A stretch of DNA of 64,000 bases, taken from contig NZ_JAUSUD010000004.1 of assembly GCF_030813355.1 (NCBI RefSeq), forward strand, positions 124,001-188,000, read 5' to 3'. Positions 17,877 to 27,095 of the stretch are shown here, in pieces. A program made the position numbers and the translations under genes. Source of the stretch: Metabacillus malikii. Its GTDB lineage: Bacteria > Bacillota > Bacilli > Bacillales > Bacillaceae. The stretch's first letter is position 1; each line of letters begins with the position of its first letter. Under the pieces are notes generated by a model that did not search any database, was not told the origin of the DNA, and was given only the letters and a program-made list of their open reading frames with translations.

Positions 17877-18884
17877 TTAAATCACCTGTTTATAAAATTT
17901 AATGAGAAAAGTAGTTCCTACTCCTTCTTTGCTCTTTACTTCAATATCACCATTTTGACTTGAAATAATGCTATAGGACATTGCTAATCCAATTCCGACA
18001 CTATCCTCACTTGTATTTGTCCCTTTATAAAATCTTTTAAAGATATGTGGTAAGTCTTTTTTTGGTATCCCTGTTCCATTATCAGAAATGATAATTTCCG
18101 TAAACAGAGGATTTTCTGTTGCTGTAACGGTGATTTTCCCGAAGTCAGCTGTATGTTCAACACAGTTCTTTAAAATATTTATAAATGCTTCAATTGCCCA
18201 ATTAGCATCACCAGTAAATGTAATATTGTCTTCTTCAATTTTTACCTGAAGGTTTTGTTGTTTAATATCAATTGGTATTAAGACAGGTTCAATTGCTCTT
18301 TCTATCGCCCTTTTAACATTCACCTTCTCTTTTTTAAATACAATCGTACCTGCATCAATTTTTGATAGCTTTAATAAAGAAGAGACTAACCATTCGATTC
18401 GTTCAAGTTGCATTCTAATGTTTTTCGTAAATTCTGCACGTTTCACTTCGTTTAAATTTGCATCACTTAATAAGTCTGCCATAACCATCATTGAGGTTAA
18501 TGGTGTTTTAAGTTGATGGGATATATCAGATATCGCGTCAGTTAATTGTAATTTATCGCGTTTTAAAAGTGATTGCTGCTCCGCTAGCATACGAGTTACT
18601 GTATATATGTTATTTTTTAATATGCTTAGCTCTCCCTCTTCATTATCACGAATATCTAATGTGTAATCCCCATTGCTAATCCTTTGTAAATAATGAGATA
18701 GTTTATAAAGCTCCCGATATCTCCGAGATGTATAATAGAAGCATATACTTATGATGATGATTAAAGTAATAAAAGTAAAGAGTGCTGCATTTTTTGACAT
18801 TGTAAAAGCGGCAATACAAACAGCAAGAACTGTAAATGAAATCATACTAAACGCCATTATTTGATTTTCACGGCTTCGAAACAA
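17877..18884 (-). CDS. Sensor histidine kinase with short extracytoplasmic loop
   Basis: 335 residues with a TTG start; GGTGAT upstream overlaps the regulator's end, only 2 nt away. Two transmembrane helices (about 9-29 and 32-51) are joined by only a few residues, the 'intramembrane-sensing' design that usually depends on a partner ABC transporter for sensing. A HAMP-like region (55-105) leads to the H-box SDISHQLKTPLTS with phospho-acceptor His123, N-box NILKNCVEHT (Asn240), G1 ISDNGTGIP and G2 SVGIGLAMS. All catalytic boxes are intact. It phosphorylates the response regulator encoded just upstream. Confidence 0.92.
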   Translation of the reverse strand: MFRSRENQIMAFSMISFTVLAVCIAAFTMSKNAALFTFITLIIIISICFYYTSRRYRELYKLSHYLQRISNGDYTLDIRDNEEGELSILKNNIYTVTRMLAEQQSLLKRDKLQLTDAISDISHQLKTPLTSMMVMADLLSDANLNEVKRAEFTKNIRMQLERIEWLVSSLLKLSKIDAGTIVFKKEKVNVKRAIERAIEPVLIPIDIKQQNLQVKIEEDNITFTGDANWAIEAFINILKNCVEHTADFGKITVTATENPLFTEIIISDNGTGIPKKDLPHIFKRFYKGTNTSEDSVGIGLAMSYSIISSQNGDIEVKSKEGVGTTFLIKFYKQVI

Positions 18885-18886
18885 CG

Positions 18887-19570
18887 TTAATCACCTACCT
18901 TGTAACCCATGCCACGGACAGTTTTTATTAACGTCGGTTTTTGAGGGTCATCCTCTAACTTTTCACGCAATCTTTTTATGTAAACAGTTAATGTATTATC
19001 GTTTACGAAGTCACCTGCAACATCCCAAATTCTTTCTAAAAGCTGACTTCGTGTCAGCACTTGGCCAATATGTGTAGCGAATATTAAAAACAAGCGGTAT
19101 TCTAGTGCGGTTACATATACTTCTACTTCATTTTTATATATCTTTCCCTCTAATGTATTAATCTTTATCTTTCCGATTTCTATAATAGGCTTTACTCCGA
19201 CTTGGTTTGTGTAACGGCGGAGAACGGATTTAATTCGTGACAAAAGTTCACGTATGCGGAACGGTTTTGTAATATAATCATCGGCACCCATATCTAGTCC
19301 CATCACAACATTCACCTCATCATCAACTGCTGTTAAAAAAATGACAGGTTTATCACTTTGTTGTTTCACAAGTTTACATAAATCATAGCCACTGCCATCT
19401 GGTAATGACAAGTCAAACAAAAATAAATCAATTTGGTCAATTTGTTCGCTTATAATCTTTTTAGCTGCTTCACATTGATAACATAATACTGTTTCAAAAT
19501 CTTCGTTTTGTAAGGAGTATTCTAAACCAGTAGCAATTGTTTTATCATCTTCAACGACTAATATTTTCAT
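18887..19570 (-). CDS. OmpR-family response regulator
   Basis: 227 residues. Receiver domain 1-115 with acidic pair E7-D8-D9, phospho-acceptor D53 (FLFDLSLPDGSG), T80 and K102 (ITKPF). The winged-helix DNA-binding domain covers 130-225 with LTRSQLLERIWD and the recognition stretch VNDNTLTVYIKRLREKLE. It is the first gene of the kinase pair and probably binds the palindrome before the ABC genes 1 kb downstream, giving the usual loop in which the transporter is induced by its own substrate. A close VanR/BceR-type relative cannot be chosen by eye. Confidence 0.93.
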   Translation of the reverse strand: MKILVVEDDKTIATGLEYSLQNEDFETVLCYQCEAAKKIISEQIDQIDLFLFDLSLPDGSGYDLCKLVKQQSDKPVIFLTAVDDEVNVVMGLDMGADDYITKPFRIRELLSRIKSVLRRYTNQVGVKPIIEIGKIKINTLEGKIYKNEVEVYVTALEYRLFLIFATHIGQVLTRSQLLERIWDVAGDFVNDNTLTVYIKRLREKLEDDPQKPTLIKTVRGMGYKVGD

Positions 19571-19649
19571 TAATTGTTTCCTACCTTTTCTGTATTAAAA
19601 GTACTTTTATCATAGTGAATTAGGGAACCTCCGTCAAAGTATTTCATTA

Positions 19650-20432
19650 TTACCGCAGTATATATTGTTGATTTAGAGGGCTTTTATTTGCGAGCCAATC
19701 ATCGATTAATTGATTAAACATCGTCGGGTTTGTGAATGAAAAACCGTGTCCAATGTTGCGGATAATGAGTCCGTTACATTGTTTATTTGAAGCGATTAGG
19801 TCCTTTGCAGATTTCTTCATGATTGTGCGTTCTTTTTCTCCGACTGTAACTAGGATGTTACTATTTGCCTCACTAAACTGTGGTGGAAGGCAGAATGTCA
19901 TATTTTCTACTAACACTTGAATAAGTGTTTCTTTTTTCATCTCTATACTTTCTTTATAATATAAAGGGAATTGCTCCTTACCTATATAAAGTGTTTGTGC
20001 TTGTAGACGGGAGAATGTTTTGATTTTAATAAGTGGGAAGCTTAAATGAATAAGCGGTTTTATCATTGAAGCTGAATAAGGCATTGGTCTAGTGAGGGCA
20101 CTATTTATCATTGCATAATCGATTAAGTTAGGATTCATGCTTAACATCTGTACTAATACTTGTGCACCGAGTGAAAATCCAACAACGACTATACGCTTAC
20201 TTTTCCCCTTTTCTTTAAGGATATCAAGTAGTAAATGCGCACTGCGCTTAATCGTAAATGGGCTACAACATTGACTTAAACCTTGTGCTGGCAAATCTGG
20301 TATTAAACAATGATATTCACTATAATAATCAACTTGCTTGTCCCACATCCAGCCACTCACACCGCCTCCATGGATAAACATGAATAAAGTATTGGAATGA
20401 ATATTTCCTGTTTCCTTTATATATATCGACAT
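19650..20432 (-). CDS. Alpha/beta hydrolase
   Basis: 260 residues. Oxyanion-hole motif HGGGVSGWMWD near residue 21, nucleophile elbow GFSLGAQ (Ser near 97) and a C-terminal catalytic His in NIGHGFSF complete the fold; the acid is probably in the VTVGEKERTI segment. No signal peptide, so cytoplasmic. Substrate unknown: such proteins include esterases, lipases and lactonases. It precedes the response-regulator gene by about 80 bp on the same strand, so it could be cotranscribed. The start ATG follows GAGGAG. Confidence 0.86.
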   Translation of the reverse strand: MSIYIKETGNIHSNTLFMFIHGGGVSGWMWDKQVDYYSEYHCLIPDLPAQGLSQCCSPFTIKRSAHLLLDILKEKGKSKRIVVVGFSLGAQVLVQMLSMNPNLIDYAMINSALTRPMPYSASMIKPLIHLSFPLIKIKTFSRLQAQTLYIGKEQFPLYYKESIEMKKETLIQVLVENMTFCLPPQFSEANSNILVTVGEKERTIMKKSAKDLIASNKQCNGLIIRNIGHGFSFTNPTMFNQLIDDWLANKSPLNQQYILR

Positions 20433-20497
20433 AATGTTCTCCTCTGCTTTAATAGATTCATGGTATACTATTTTATATTTGTAAAGTCGGTGATTGA

Positions 20498-21094
20498 TTG
20501 AACAAACAACGATTGTATCCGTTACTTATTTCACAAGTTATATTTTTTCTAAGCATGCCTTTTTGGCTAAAATTTTTAGATTATTTACACCCAATTGTAA
20601 TCGGTGTTATTTGGATATTATTAACGAGTATTGCCTTTATCCTCAACGCCATCATTAGAAAGGATAAAATATTTTTACCGATATGGTTCGTTCATCTCAT
20701 CATTGTTCTGTATACAATTAGCTTATTTGTTTTGTTGTTCTTTAGACCTGAAACACAAACTTATGGAACAATGAATCTGATCCCATTTGATACAATAAAC
20801 TATTACTTTTCTGGAGATTCTAATCGTTTCATTGCTTTTTATAACATAGTTGCTAATATTTGTCTATTTATACCGTTTGGGATTTATTATCATTATGTGG
20901 TGAGTAAACCTCATTGGATGTGGTTAATGATTGTAAGTGTATATGCGATTAGTTTGATAGAGCTTACGCAATTTTTAACAAGAAGAGGAAGCTTGGATGT
21001 CGATGACTTAATATTGAATGTGTTGGGGGTTTGGCTCGGGTATTTAATAGCACCTATTTCCTATAAAATTCTAATTATTAATAGAAGAAGGTAG
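20498..21094 (+). CDS. VanZ-family membrane protein
   Basis: 198 residues, divergent from the hydrolase gene. The start is a TTG with a weak GGTGAT signal. Five or six hydrophobic helices. The VanZ signature is present: FRPETQTYGTMNLIPFDTI followed by NICLFIPFGIYYHY and the acidic ELTQFLTRRGSLDVDDLILN. VanZ gives low-level teicoplanin resistance in the original cluster. In bacilli stand-alone copies are common and the role is unsettled. Ends at an intrinsic terminator. Confidence 0.88.
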   Translation: MNKQRLYPLLISQVIFFLSMPFWLKFLDYLHPIVIGVIWILLTSIAFILNAIIRKDKIFLPIWFVHLIIVLYTISLFVLLFFRPETQTYGTMNLIPFDTINYYFSGDSNRFIAFYNIVANICLFIPFGIYYHYVVSKPHWMWLMIVSVYAISLIELTQFLTRRGSLDVDDLILNVLGVWLGYLIAPISYKILIINRRR

Positions 21095-21118
21095 AGTATA
21101 TGTAGTATCTACCTTTTT
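21088..21118 (+). terminator. Intrinsic terminator of vanZ-like gene
   Basis: AAGGTAGA (21088-21095) pairs with TCTACCTT (21108-21115), followed by a T-run. It overlaps the gene's end and lies between two convergent genes. Confidence 0.82.
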
Positions 21119-21126
21119 CTATATCT

Positions 21127-22296
21127 TTATTTTAGTATATTTGCTTTTTCAATAGAGAGAATTGCTTCTTTTAATACTTCTACCTCTTGTACTAGAGCAA
21201 TGCGTACATACCCCTCTCCATGAGGACCGAATGCATGTCCTGGGGTTACGACAACATTTGCCTTTTCGATTAACTCATACGTAAATTGAAGAGAGGTCCA
21301 TCCGTCAGGCACTTCTGCCCAAATAAACATACCTGCGTCTGGTTTGTCGATAGGCCAGCCTATAGATGTTAATCCTTCAATGATAACGTCACGACGTTGT
21401 TGGTAAATTCTTCGACTTTGTTCACAAAACTCTTCTCCATTTTCCAATGCCTGAATAGCTGCTGCTTGAATTGGAAGAAATACACCATAATCTAGATTGC
21501 TTTTTAGCTGCTGCATCGCATGGATAATTTGTTGATTTCCTGCTAAGTACCCGATACGGCTACCTGCCATATTGTAGTTTTTGGAGAAAGATGACATTTC
21601 AACTCCTACATCTTTTGCACCCTCAACCGAAAGAAAACTAATTGGTTTATTTCCTTCAAAGTAGAGCTCAGAGTATGCAAAATCGTGTAATACAATGATA
21701 TTATGCTTCTTTGCAAAGGCAATGATTTTCTTGAAAAAGGTCTCATCTGCTAATGCCGGTACTGGATTTCCTGGAAAATTTAAAAACATTAATTTGGCTT
21801 GATATGCAATATCCTCAGGAATAATGGAAAGGTCCGGTAAAAACCCGTTTTCTTTTGTTAACGGCATAAAATATGGTTTTGCACCGGCTAATTCTATACC
21901 TGCTGTATACGCTGTATAGCCTGGGTCAGGTACTAAAACGATGTCCCCTGGATTAGCGAATGCCATTGGGAAATGGACGAGTCCATCTTGGGAGCCCATC
22001 ATTAATAATACTTCATGTTCCGGTTCAATATGAACAGAATATTGTTTCTGATAGTGTGATGAAACTGCAAGTTGGAATTTACTCGTTCCCCCCAACGAAT
22101 ACCCGTATTGATCGTCATCTAAAACTTGATTTGCGAGCGCTTTTTTTATAAACAGAGGCGGTGGCAGATCAGGACTTCCGATACTCAAGTCAATCATTTT
22201 AACCCCTTCAGTGAGTTTTTTCTTTTTATATGCAGCAAGTTCTGCAAAAATCGATGCGTGAAACGCATTCATTCGATTCGAATATGTAATGTGCAT
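21127..22296 (-). CDS. Class I/II PLP-dependent aminotransferase
   Basis: 389 residues of aspartate-aminotransferase fold type I. SIGSPDLPPP near residue 40, PGYTAYTAGIELAGA and the NFPGNPVPALAD region mark the substrate pocket. The PLP lysine is in SSFSKNYNMAGSRIGY (near residue 237), and the C-terminal Arg in YVRIALVQ should bind the substrate carboxylate. It resembles the group annotated as LL-diaminopimelate aminotransferase-like or PatA/YugH-like in bacilli. The exact amino donor is not decided. It is convergent with the VanZ gene and monocistronic. Confidence 0.87.
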   Translation of the reverse strand: MHITYSNRMNAFHASIFAELAAYKKKKLTEGVKMIDLSIGSPDLPPPLFIKKALANQVLDDDQYGYSLGGTSKFQLAVSSHYQKQYSVHIEPEHEVLLMMGSQDGLVHFPMAFANPGDIVLVPDPGYTAYTAGIELAGAKPYFMPLTKENGFLPDLSIIPEDIAYQAKLMFLNFPGNPVPALADETFFKKIIAFAKKHNIIVLHDFAYSELYFEGNKPISFLSVEGAKDVGVEMSSFSKNYNMAGSRIGYLAGNQQIIHAMQQLKSNLDYGVFLPIQAAAIQALENGEEFCEQSRRIYQQRRDVIIEGLTSIGWPIDKPDAGMFIWAEVPDGWTSLQFTYELIEKANVVVTPGHAFGPHGEGYVRIALVQEVEVLKEAILSIEKANILK

Positions 22297-22494
22297 TTGA
22301 TAACCTCCACCATTGACGAATTTAGTATATTTATATAATTATATGTATTCTGAAAATAAGTTTATCATATAACATGATATAGTTGGAATAAGATTATCAA
22401 ACTTAAATAAGGAGAAATAAAAAGTTGGTCACTACTTATGAGGACCAACTTTACAATAAACACAGCTTATTTTTTGATTGTGCCTTATAAATTT

Positions 22495-23661
22495 TTATAG
22501 TGTTTCAGTTTCTAGACGAAAGCCTTCAATTTCGACATCTTCATCAATTTCTAATAATAGACATCGTTTACCTTGGTACATAATATATTTTACATTTTTT
22601 AAATCTTTCGGATTGATTGATAAGTTTGCTAGATTTGTGTTAATTTTGATTGATTTAGGTACGAGACTACTTGCTTTGAATTCATGTTTTTCATCATCGA
22701 TAACTTCTTTAAAAGCATGCTCTACCTTAGCGGAATCAACATCTTCAACCCCACTAACTTTCAAAATACGGCCAATGTCTTGGTAATCGAGCATTGGTGT
22801 ATCTGTCTCTCGGTCTTCTTCCTCTTCATTTTCTTGAACAAGCTTGTCAATTTCTTCATATACATTTGAGATTACTTTCGAATCTATTTCATCGCCTATG
22901 ACGTTCTTTAAGACATGTTCAAATATCTCTTTGTCCTCGACTGCAGTAATAATCTCCTCACAAGTTAACACTTCTTCAATAAAGACTTCATCTGGTTGAT
23001 TTGCTTTTCCAGCATAATAAAGAATGTGATTAACATCTGCTGCATTATCAATGAATGCTGGGAATAAAAAGCCAGATAGCGGTGCTGCTAGATTTATTAT
23101 CGGGTCGACTGCATTGTTCGGTCGGAATTCCTTTTGGACATAATCAAACAGCAATGTCTTCTTCGGTTGGTCCGTTTTATTTTGACTGCATAAAATAAAC
23201 TCACTAGAGTATACTTCATCGTCGCCACCCAATTCTGACTCGAGGTCACGTTTTTTCGTTGGTTTTCGATACTCCCCACGAATAAATGTAACCATCGTAT
23301 CGAATTCATAGGCAGAGTGGGCATACATTTTTTCGACGACTTGGAGCATATTCTCTTGCCAATCCTCTGATAATGTCTCATGTAAACCTTCATATAGTAT
23401 AGTTTGTGTGTTATCTTCAACATCTCTTCTAAATTTGAGGTTGAATAATTTTGAATCAAGTTGGCCTGTTAATACCTTTTTGAAATTAGCTAAAAATAGT
23501 TCCTGTGTTTCTTGATCGAGCATACCAAAAGGTAAGCAGAATTGATGATATATTTCACCAGTTTCCTTTTTTACATATACAATAAGGATTTCTCGGATTT
23601 CTAATAAGTGATTGTTTAGTTTAAATTGTTTGCGTATAGCTGCTATATCTTTTTTGTTCAT
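22495..23661 (-). CDS. DUF4317 family protein
   Basis: 388 residues from ATG with GGGAG 9 nt upstream; a TTG three codons earlier touches that signal. Begins NKKDIAAIRKQFKLNNHLL, the hallmark N-terminus of DUF4317, found across Firmicutes. Soluble, acidic, without signal peptide or clear catalytic motif. An acidic stretch (ENEEEEDREDT-like) near residue 280 separates two halves. Function unknown. A 3' neighbour is the aminotransferase, about 200 bp away, so there is no clear operon. Confidence 0.85.
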   Translation of the reverse strand: MNKKDIAAIRKQFKLNNHLLEIREILIVYVKKETGEIYHQFCLPFGMLDQETQELFLANFKKVLTGQLDSKLFNLKFRRDVEDNTQTILYEGLHETLSEDWQENMLQVVEKMYAHSAYEFDTMVTFIRGEYRKPTKKRDLESELGGDDEVYSSEFILCSQNKTDQPKKTLLFDYVQKEFRPNNAVDPIINLAAPLSGFLFPAFIDNAADVNHILYYAGKANQPDEVFIEEVLTCEEIITAVEDKEIFEHVLKNVIGDEIDSKVISNVYEEIDKLVQENEEEEDRETDTPMLDYQDIGRILKVSGVEDVDSAKVEHAFKEVIDDEKHEFKASSLVPKSIKINTNLANLSINPKDLKNVKYIMYQGKRCLLLEIDEDVEIEGFRLETETL

Positions 23662-23787
23662 TTTTTTCAACTCCCAATCCTGATTATACAGTTTTGGAAA
23701 GAAAATAGTAATACTTGAATTTTGACATATTATTACTAGGAATGACTAATATTTCTTAATAAGAAATTAGAGTGTGCAGAAAAAAAG

Positions 23788-24093
23788 GAGGCTGAGACAA
23801 AACAAAAAACAACTTAGTTAAATACGAACTTTGTTTCGGGGGGTTCAATGTTACAAATTCTGTAAAGGTTGATTGGAGCGGAAGTGCGAGACTCCTGCGG
23901 GATGCGTGGGAGAGGTGAGACCCCACAGGCGTTTGCGCCGAGGAGGCTCACCACCCACCCCGCGGAAAGCGAGTACTGCAGTGGAAATCAACCAGAACAT
24001 CTACCCTGTAAAAACATCATGAAGGATAAATGGAAATCTCATCTAATAATTCGTATTGTTCTTATCTTTAAAACCTTTTGTCTCAGCTTCTCT
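23788..24093 (-). repeat. Dispersed structured repeat, copy 2 (inverted)
   Basis: A ~306-bp copy in the opposite orientation to the 14257 and 29698 copies; reversed, it matches the 29698 copy over its whole length with scattered changes. Ends GAGGCTGAGACA and TGTCTCAGCTTCTCT pair. It ends 9 bp from the adhE stop codon, so adhE transcripts run straight into it. It contains an ORF beginning MIGAEVRDSCGMRGRGETPQ that also occurs in the 29698 copy and is an artefact. Confidence 0.9.
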
Positions 24094-24102
24094 ATATTTT
24101 GA

Positions 24103-26706
24103 TTATATACCTTTAAATGCTTGTCGATATACTTCGGCTAGCTCTGTTACTAATGGTAATTTTGGATTTGCTGTTGTACATTGGTCTTCAAATGCTCTTT
24201 CTGCTAGATAATCAACTTTGCTTTCAAATTCTGCTTTATTAACGCCGTTTGCTTCAATGCTCATTGGGATTTGTAGTTCTTTACCTAACTGGATTACTGC
24301 TTGAATCAAGCTTTCTACTCCTTCTTCTGTTGAACGAGCAGGTAAGCCTAGTATTCTAGCAATTTCTGCATAGCGTTGGTCTGCTATGAAGTGAGAGTAT
24401 TTAGGGAATGATACAAATTTCTTAGGTTTAGTCGCATTGTAACGAATAACGTGTGGCATTAAGATGGCATTTGCACGACCGTGAGCGATATGGAATTCAG
24501 GTCCTAATTTATGCGCAAGGCTGTGGTTAATCCCTAGGAACGCATTTGCAAAAGCCATACCAGCAATTGTTGAAGCATTATGCACTTTTTCCCGAGCTAG
24601 CTCGTCACTTCCGTCTCGATATGCACGTGGTAAATATTCAAAGATAAGCTGAATTGCCTTAATTGCTAAGCCATCAGTATAATCATTTGCCATACAAGAT
24701 ACGTACGCTTCAATCGCATGTGTTAAGACGTCCATACCTGTATCAGCTGTAATGACTTTAGGTACTGTCATTACAAATTGCGGGTCGATAATCGCAACGT
24801 CCGGAGTTAATTCATAATCTGCTAACGGGTATTTAATATTTGCCTTTTTATCTGTAATAACCGCGAAAGATGTTACTTCAGAGCCAGTACCAGATGTTGT
24901 TGGTATCGCGACGAATTTTGATTTCACACCAAGTTTAGGATATTTCACTAAACGCTTACGGATATCAAGGAATTTTTGCTTTAATCCGAAGAAATCAGAT
25001 TCCGGATATTCATAGAATAGCCACATTCCTTTTGCAGCATCCATTGCAGAACCACCACCGAGTGCAATAATGACATCTGGTTGGAATTTTGCCATCATCT
25101 CAGCACCTTTCATCACTGTATCGATAGATGGATCTGGTTCAACTTCAGAGAACACTTGACAATGTACATAATCAGAACGTTTACGTAGGTAATAGAGTAC
25201 TTTGTCGACATAGCCTAGTTTTACCATACCTGGGTCAGTGACAATAAATGCTTTCGTAATATCAGGCATTTTTGCTAAATATTGTGTAGAGTGTTTTTCA
25301 AAGTAAATTTTATTTGGTATTTTAAACCACTGCATATTCACATTCCTTCTCGCTACTTTTTTAATATTGATTAAATGAATAGCTCCAACGTTTGTAGAGA
25401 CAGAATTACCACCATACGTACCACAGCCTAATGTAAGTGATGGGATATATGCGTTGTATATATCACCTATCGCACCTTGAGAAGATGGTGCGTTACATAT
25501 AATTCTTCCTGCTTTCATACGTAGACCGTATTGTTCAATTACTTCTTTGTCTGAACTGTGAATAACTGCAGAGTGTCCTAAGCCACCAAATTCAAGCATT
25601 TCTTCCGCTCTTTTTAAGCCTTCCTCCGTGCTGTTTACTTTATAACATGCAAGTACAGGACTTAGTTTTTCTCTTGATAGTGGATAAGCTGGGCCAACAC
25701 CTTTTAATTCAGCAATTAATATTTTCGTATCTTCAGGTACTGATACACCTGCCATTTTAGCAATCTTTGCAGCAGCCATCCCTACTATATCTGGGTTTAC
25801 CGCACAAGATTGTTCATTAATGACGAGCTTTTCAACTTTTGCTTTTTCTTCTTCATTTAAGAAATAGCATTTGTTGGCAATCATTTCTTCCTTGACTTCC
25901 GTATAAATTTCCTTATCTATAATCACAGCTTGTTCAGAAGCACAAATCATTCCGTTATCAAATGTTTTTGATAGAATTAAGTCGTTTACTGCTTGTTTAA
26001 GGTTTGCTGTTTTCTCAATGTAGCATGGTACGTTACCAGGACCTACACCAAGTGCTGGCTTACCTGAGCTATAAGCTGATTTCACCATTCCTGCTCCACC
26101 TGTTGCTAATATTAAAGACACTTTGCTGTGATTCATTAAAGACTGAGTAGCTTCTAATGAAGGTGTTTCGATCCATTGAATACAATGCTCTGGTGCACCT
26201 GCTTTAATCGCTGCGTCGCGAAGAACTCTTGCTGCTTGACTACTTGATTTTTGAGCTGACGGGTGGAAAGCAAACACAATTGGATTTCTTGTTTTAATAG
26301 AGATTAATGCTTTGAACATTGTCGTAGAAGTTGGATTTGTAACAGGTGTAACCCCTGCAATCACACCTACTGGTTCAGCGATTTCAATGATTCCTTCGTG
26401 TTCGTTTTCATTGATGATACCTGCTGTTTTATCATATTTTATCGTATGGTATACATACTCAGTTGAAAACATATTTTTTATAATCTTATCCTCGTATACA
26501 CCCCGTTTGGTTTCTTCAATTGCCATTTTTGCAAGAGGCATATGTTGATCAAGACCTGCTAACGCCATTTCTTTGACGATATTGTCAATTGCATCTTGGT
26601 CCATCTTACGGAATTCATTTAATGCTTTTAACCCATTGTCTACTAATGTGTCTACCATTTGTGATGCATTTTGTTTTGCTTTCTCTTGTTTACCAACTAC
26701 CGTCAT
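24103..26706 (-). CDS. adhE: Bifunctional acetaldehyde-CoA / alcohol dehydrogenase AdhE
   Basis: 867 residues, the normal AdhE length. The N-terminal aldehyde dehydrogenase half (1-440) contains GVGPGNVPCY and the catalytic Cys in FDNGMICASEQ (near residue 245). A linker leads to the iron-dependent alcohol dehydrogenase half (about 455-867) with GGGSAMDAAK, IPTTSGTGSEVT, the metal-binding DVLTHAIEAYVS, and GINHSLAHKLGP plus HGRANAILMPHVI. It reduces acetyl-CoA to acetaldehyde and then ethanol, regenerating NAD+ when oxygen or other acceptors are lacking; AdhE usually assembles into cytoplasmic spirosomes. RBS GGAGGG. Two Rex/Fnr-type palindromes lie upstream, and a structured repeat abuts its 3' end. 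Confidence 0.96.
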   Translation of the reverse strand: MTVVGKQEKAKQNASQMVDTLVDNGLKALNEFRKMDQDAIDNIVKEMALAGLDQHMPLAKMAIEETKRGVYEDKIIKNMFSTEYVYHTIKYDKTAGIINENEHEGIIEIAEPVGVIAGVTPVTNPTSTTMFKALISIKTRNPIVFAFHPSAQKSSSQAARVLRDAAIKAGAPEHCIQWIETPSLEATQSLMNHSKVSLILATGGAGMVKSAYSSGKPALGVGPGNVPCYIEKTANLKQAVNDLILSKTFDNGMICASEQAVIIDKEIYTEVKEEMIANKCYFLNEEEKAKVEKLVINEQSCAVNPDIVGMAAAKIAKMAGVSVPEDTKILIAELKGVGPAYPLSREKLSPVLACYKVNSTEEGLKRAEEMLEFGGLGHSAVIHSSDKEVIEQYGLRMKAGRIICNAPSSQGAIGDIYNAYIPSLTLGCGTYGGNSVSTNVGAIHLINIKKVARRNVNMQWFKIPNKIYFEKHSTQYLAKMPDITKAFIVTDPGMVKLGYVDKVLYYLRKRSDYVHCQVFSEVEPDPSIDTVMKGAEMMAKFQPDVIIALGGGSAMDAAKGMWLFYEYPESDFFGLKQKFLDIRKRLVKYPKLGVKSKFVAIPTTSGTGSEVTSFAVITDKKANIKYPLADYELTPDVAIIDPQFVMTVPKVITADTGMDVLTHAIEAYVSCMANDYTDGLAIKAIQLIFEYLPRAYRDGSDELAREKVHNASTIAGMAFANAFLGINHSLAHKLGPEFHIAHGRANAILMPHVIRYNATKPKKFVSFPKYSHFIADQRYAEIARILGLPARSTEEGVESLIQAVIQLGKELQIPMSIEANGVNKAEFESKVDYLAERAFEDQCTTANPKLPLVTELAEVYRQAFKGI

Positions 26707-26730
26707 TACAATCCCTCCAAAAGGTTATCT

Positions 26731-26748
26731 TTGTGAGATGTTTCACAT
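26731..26748. promoter_or_regulatory. Proximal Rex/Fnr-type operator of adhE
   Basis: TTGTGAGATGTTTCACAT lies 25-42 nt upstream of the adhE ATG. It fits both the Rex consensus (TTGTGAA-N4-TTCACAA, one mismatch in the left arm) and the Fnr/Crp consensus (TGTGA-N6-TCACA, exact). Located just upstream of the ribosome binding site it would act as a roadblock or downstream operator. Confidence 0.75.
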
Positions 26749-26796
26749 ACACTTTTAAAAAATGCGATTTTACTCAAGTTATCTAGGTTAGTCTAA

Positions 26797-26814
26797 TTGT
26801 GAAACATTTCACAT
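26797..26814. promoter_or_regulatory. Distal Rex/Fnr-type operator of adhE
   Basis: TTGTGAAACATTTCACAT, an almost perfect Rex site and an exact TGTGA-N6-TCACA. Read leftward, TTCACA could serve as a -35 with TAACTT 16 nt later as -10, so occupation would block the promoter. It is 66 bp from the proximal copy, centre to centre. Rex would repress at high NAD+/NADH; Fnr would activate without oxygen. Confidence 0.78.
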
Positions 26815-26867
26815 GAATTTATATAAAAAAAAGTATGACAAACATTTTAATTCAAGTCACGCTAATA

Positions 26868-27095
26868 TTATTCACATACAGGATTTCTTGGTAACTTCTC
26901 AAATGAAATGTCTGTCAATACTTTTGAATATCGTTTTACAATTACTACGTAATTAATTGTCCAAATGTACGCTGGTACTTCTTCATTTCCCTTAAACATC
27001 ATTGCTTCAAACTCATCGCCTACTGCTTCCTCGAATGCCTCTTGTGTGTAAACCTCTGAATCTGTGGTAAATGTTTTCCATTCACAAAGCATCAT
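26868..27095 (-). CDS. Small hypothetical protein
   Basis: 75 residues from an ATG 9 nt after AAGGAG; an in-frame TTG three codons earlier is less likely. Begins MLCEWKTFTTDSEVYTQEAF and continues with alternating acidic and aromatic residues; no signal peptide, no membrane segment. I do not recognise a family. It lies about 160 bp upstream of adhE on the same strand, but the Rex/Fnr sites in between argue for separate transcription. It has a strong ribosome binding site and a compact composition, so it is probably real. Confidence 0.65.
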   Translation of the reverse strand: MMLCEWKTFTTDSEVYTQEAFEEAVGDEFEAMMFKGNEEVPAYIWTINYVVIVKRYSKVLTDISFEKLPRNPVCE

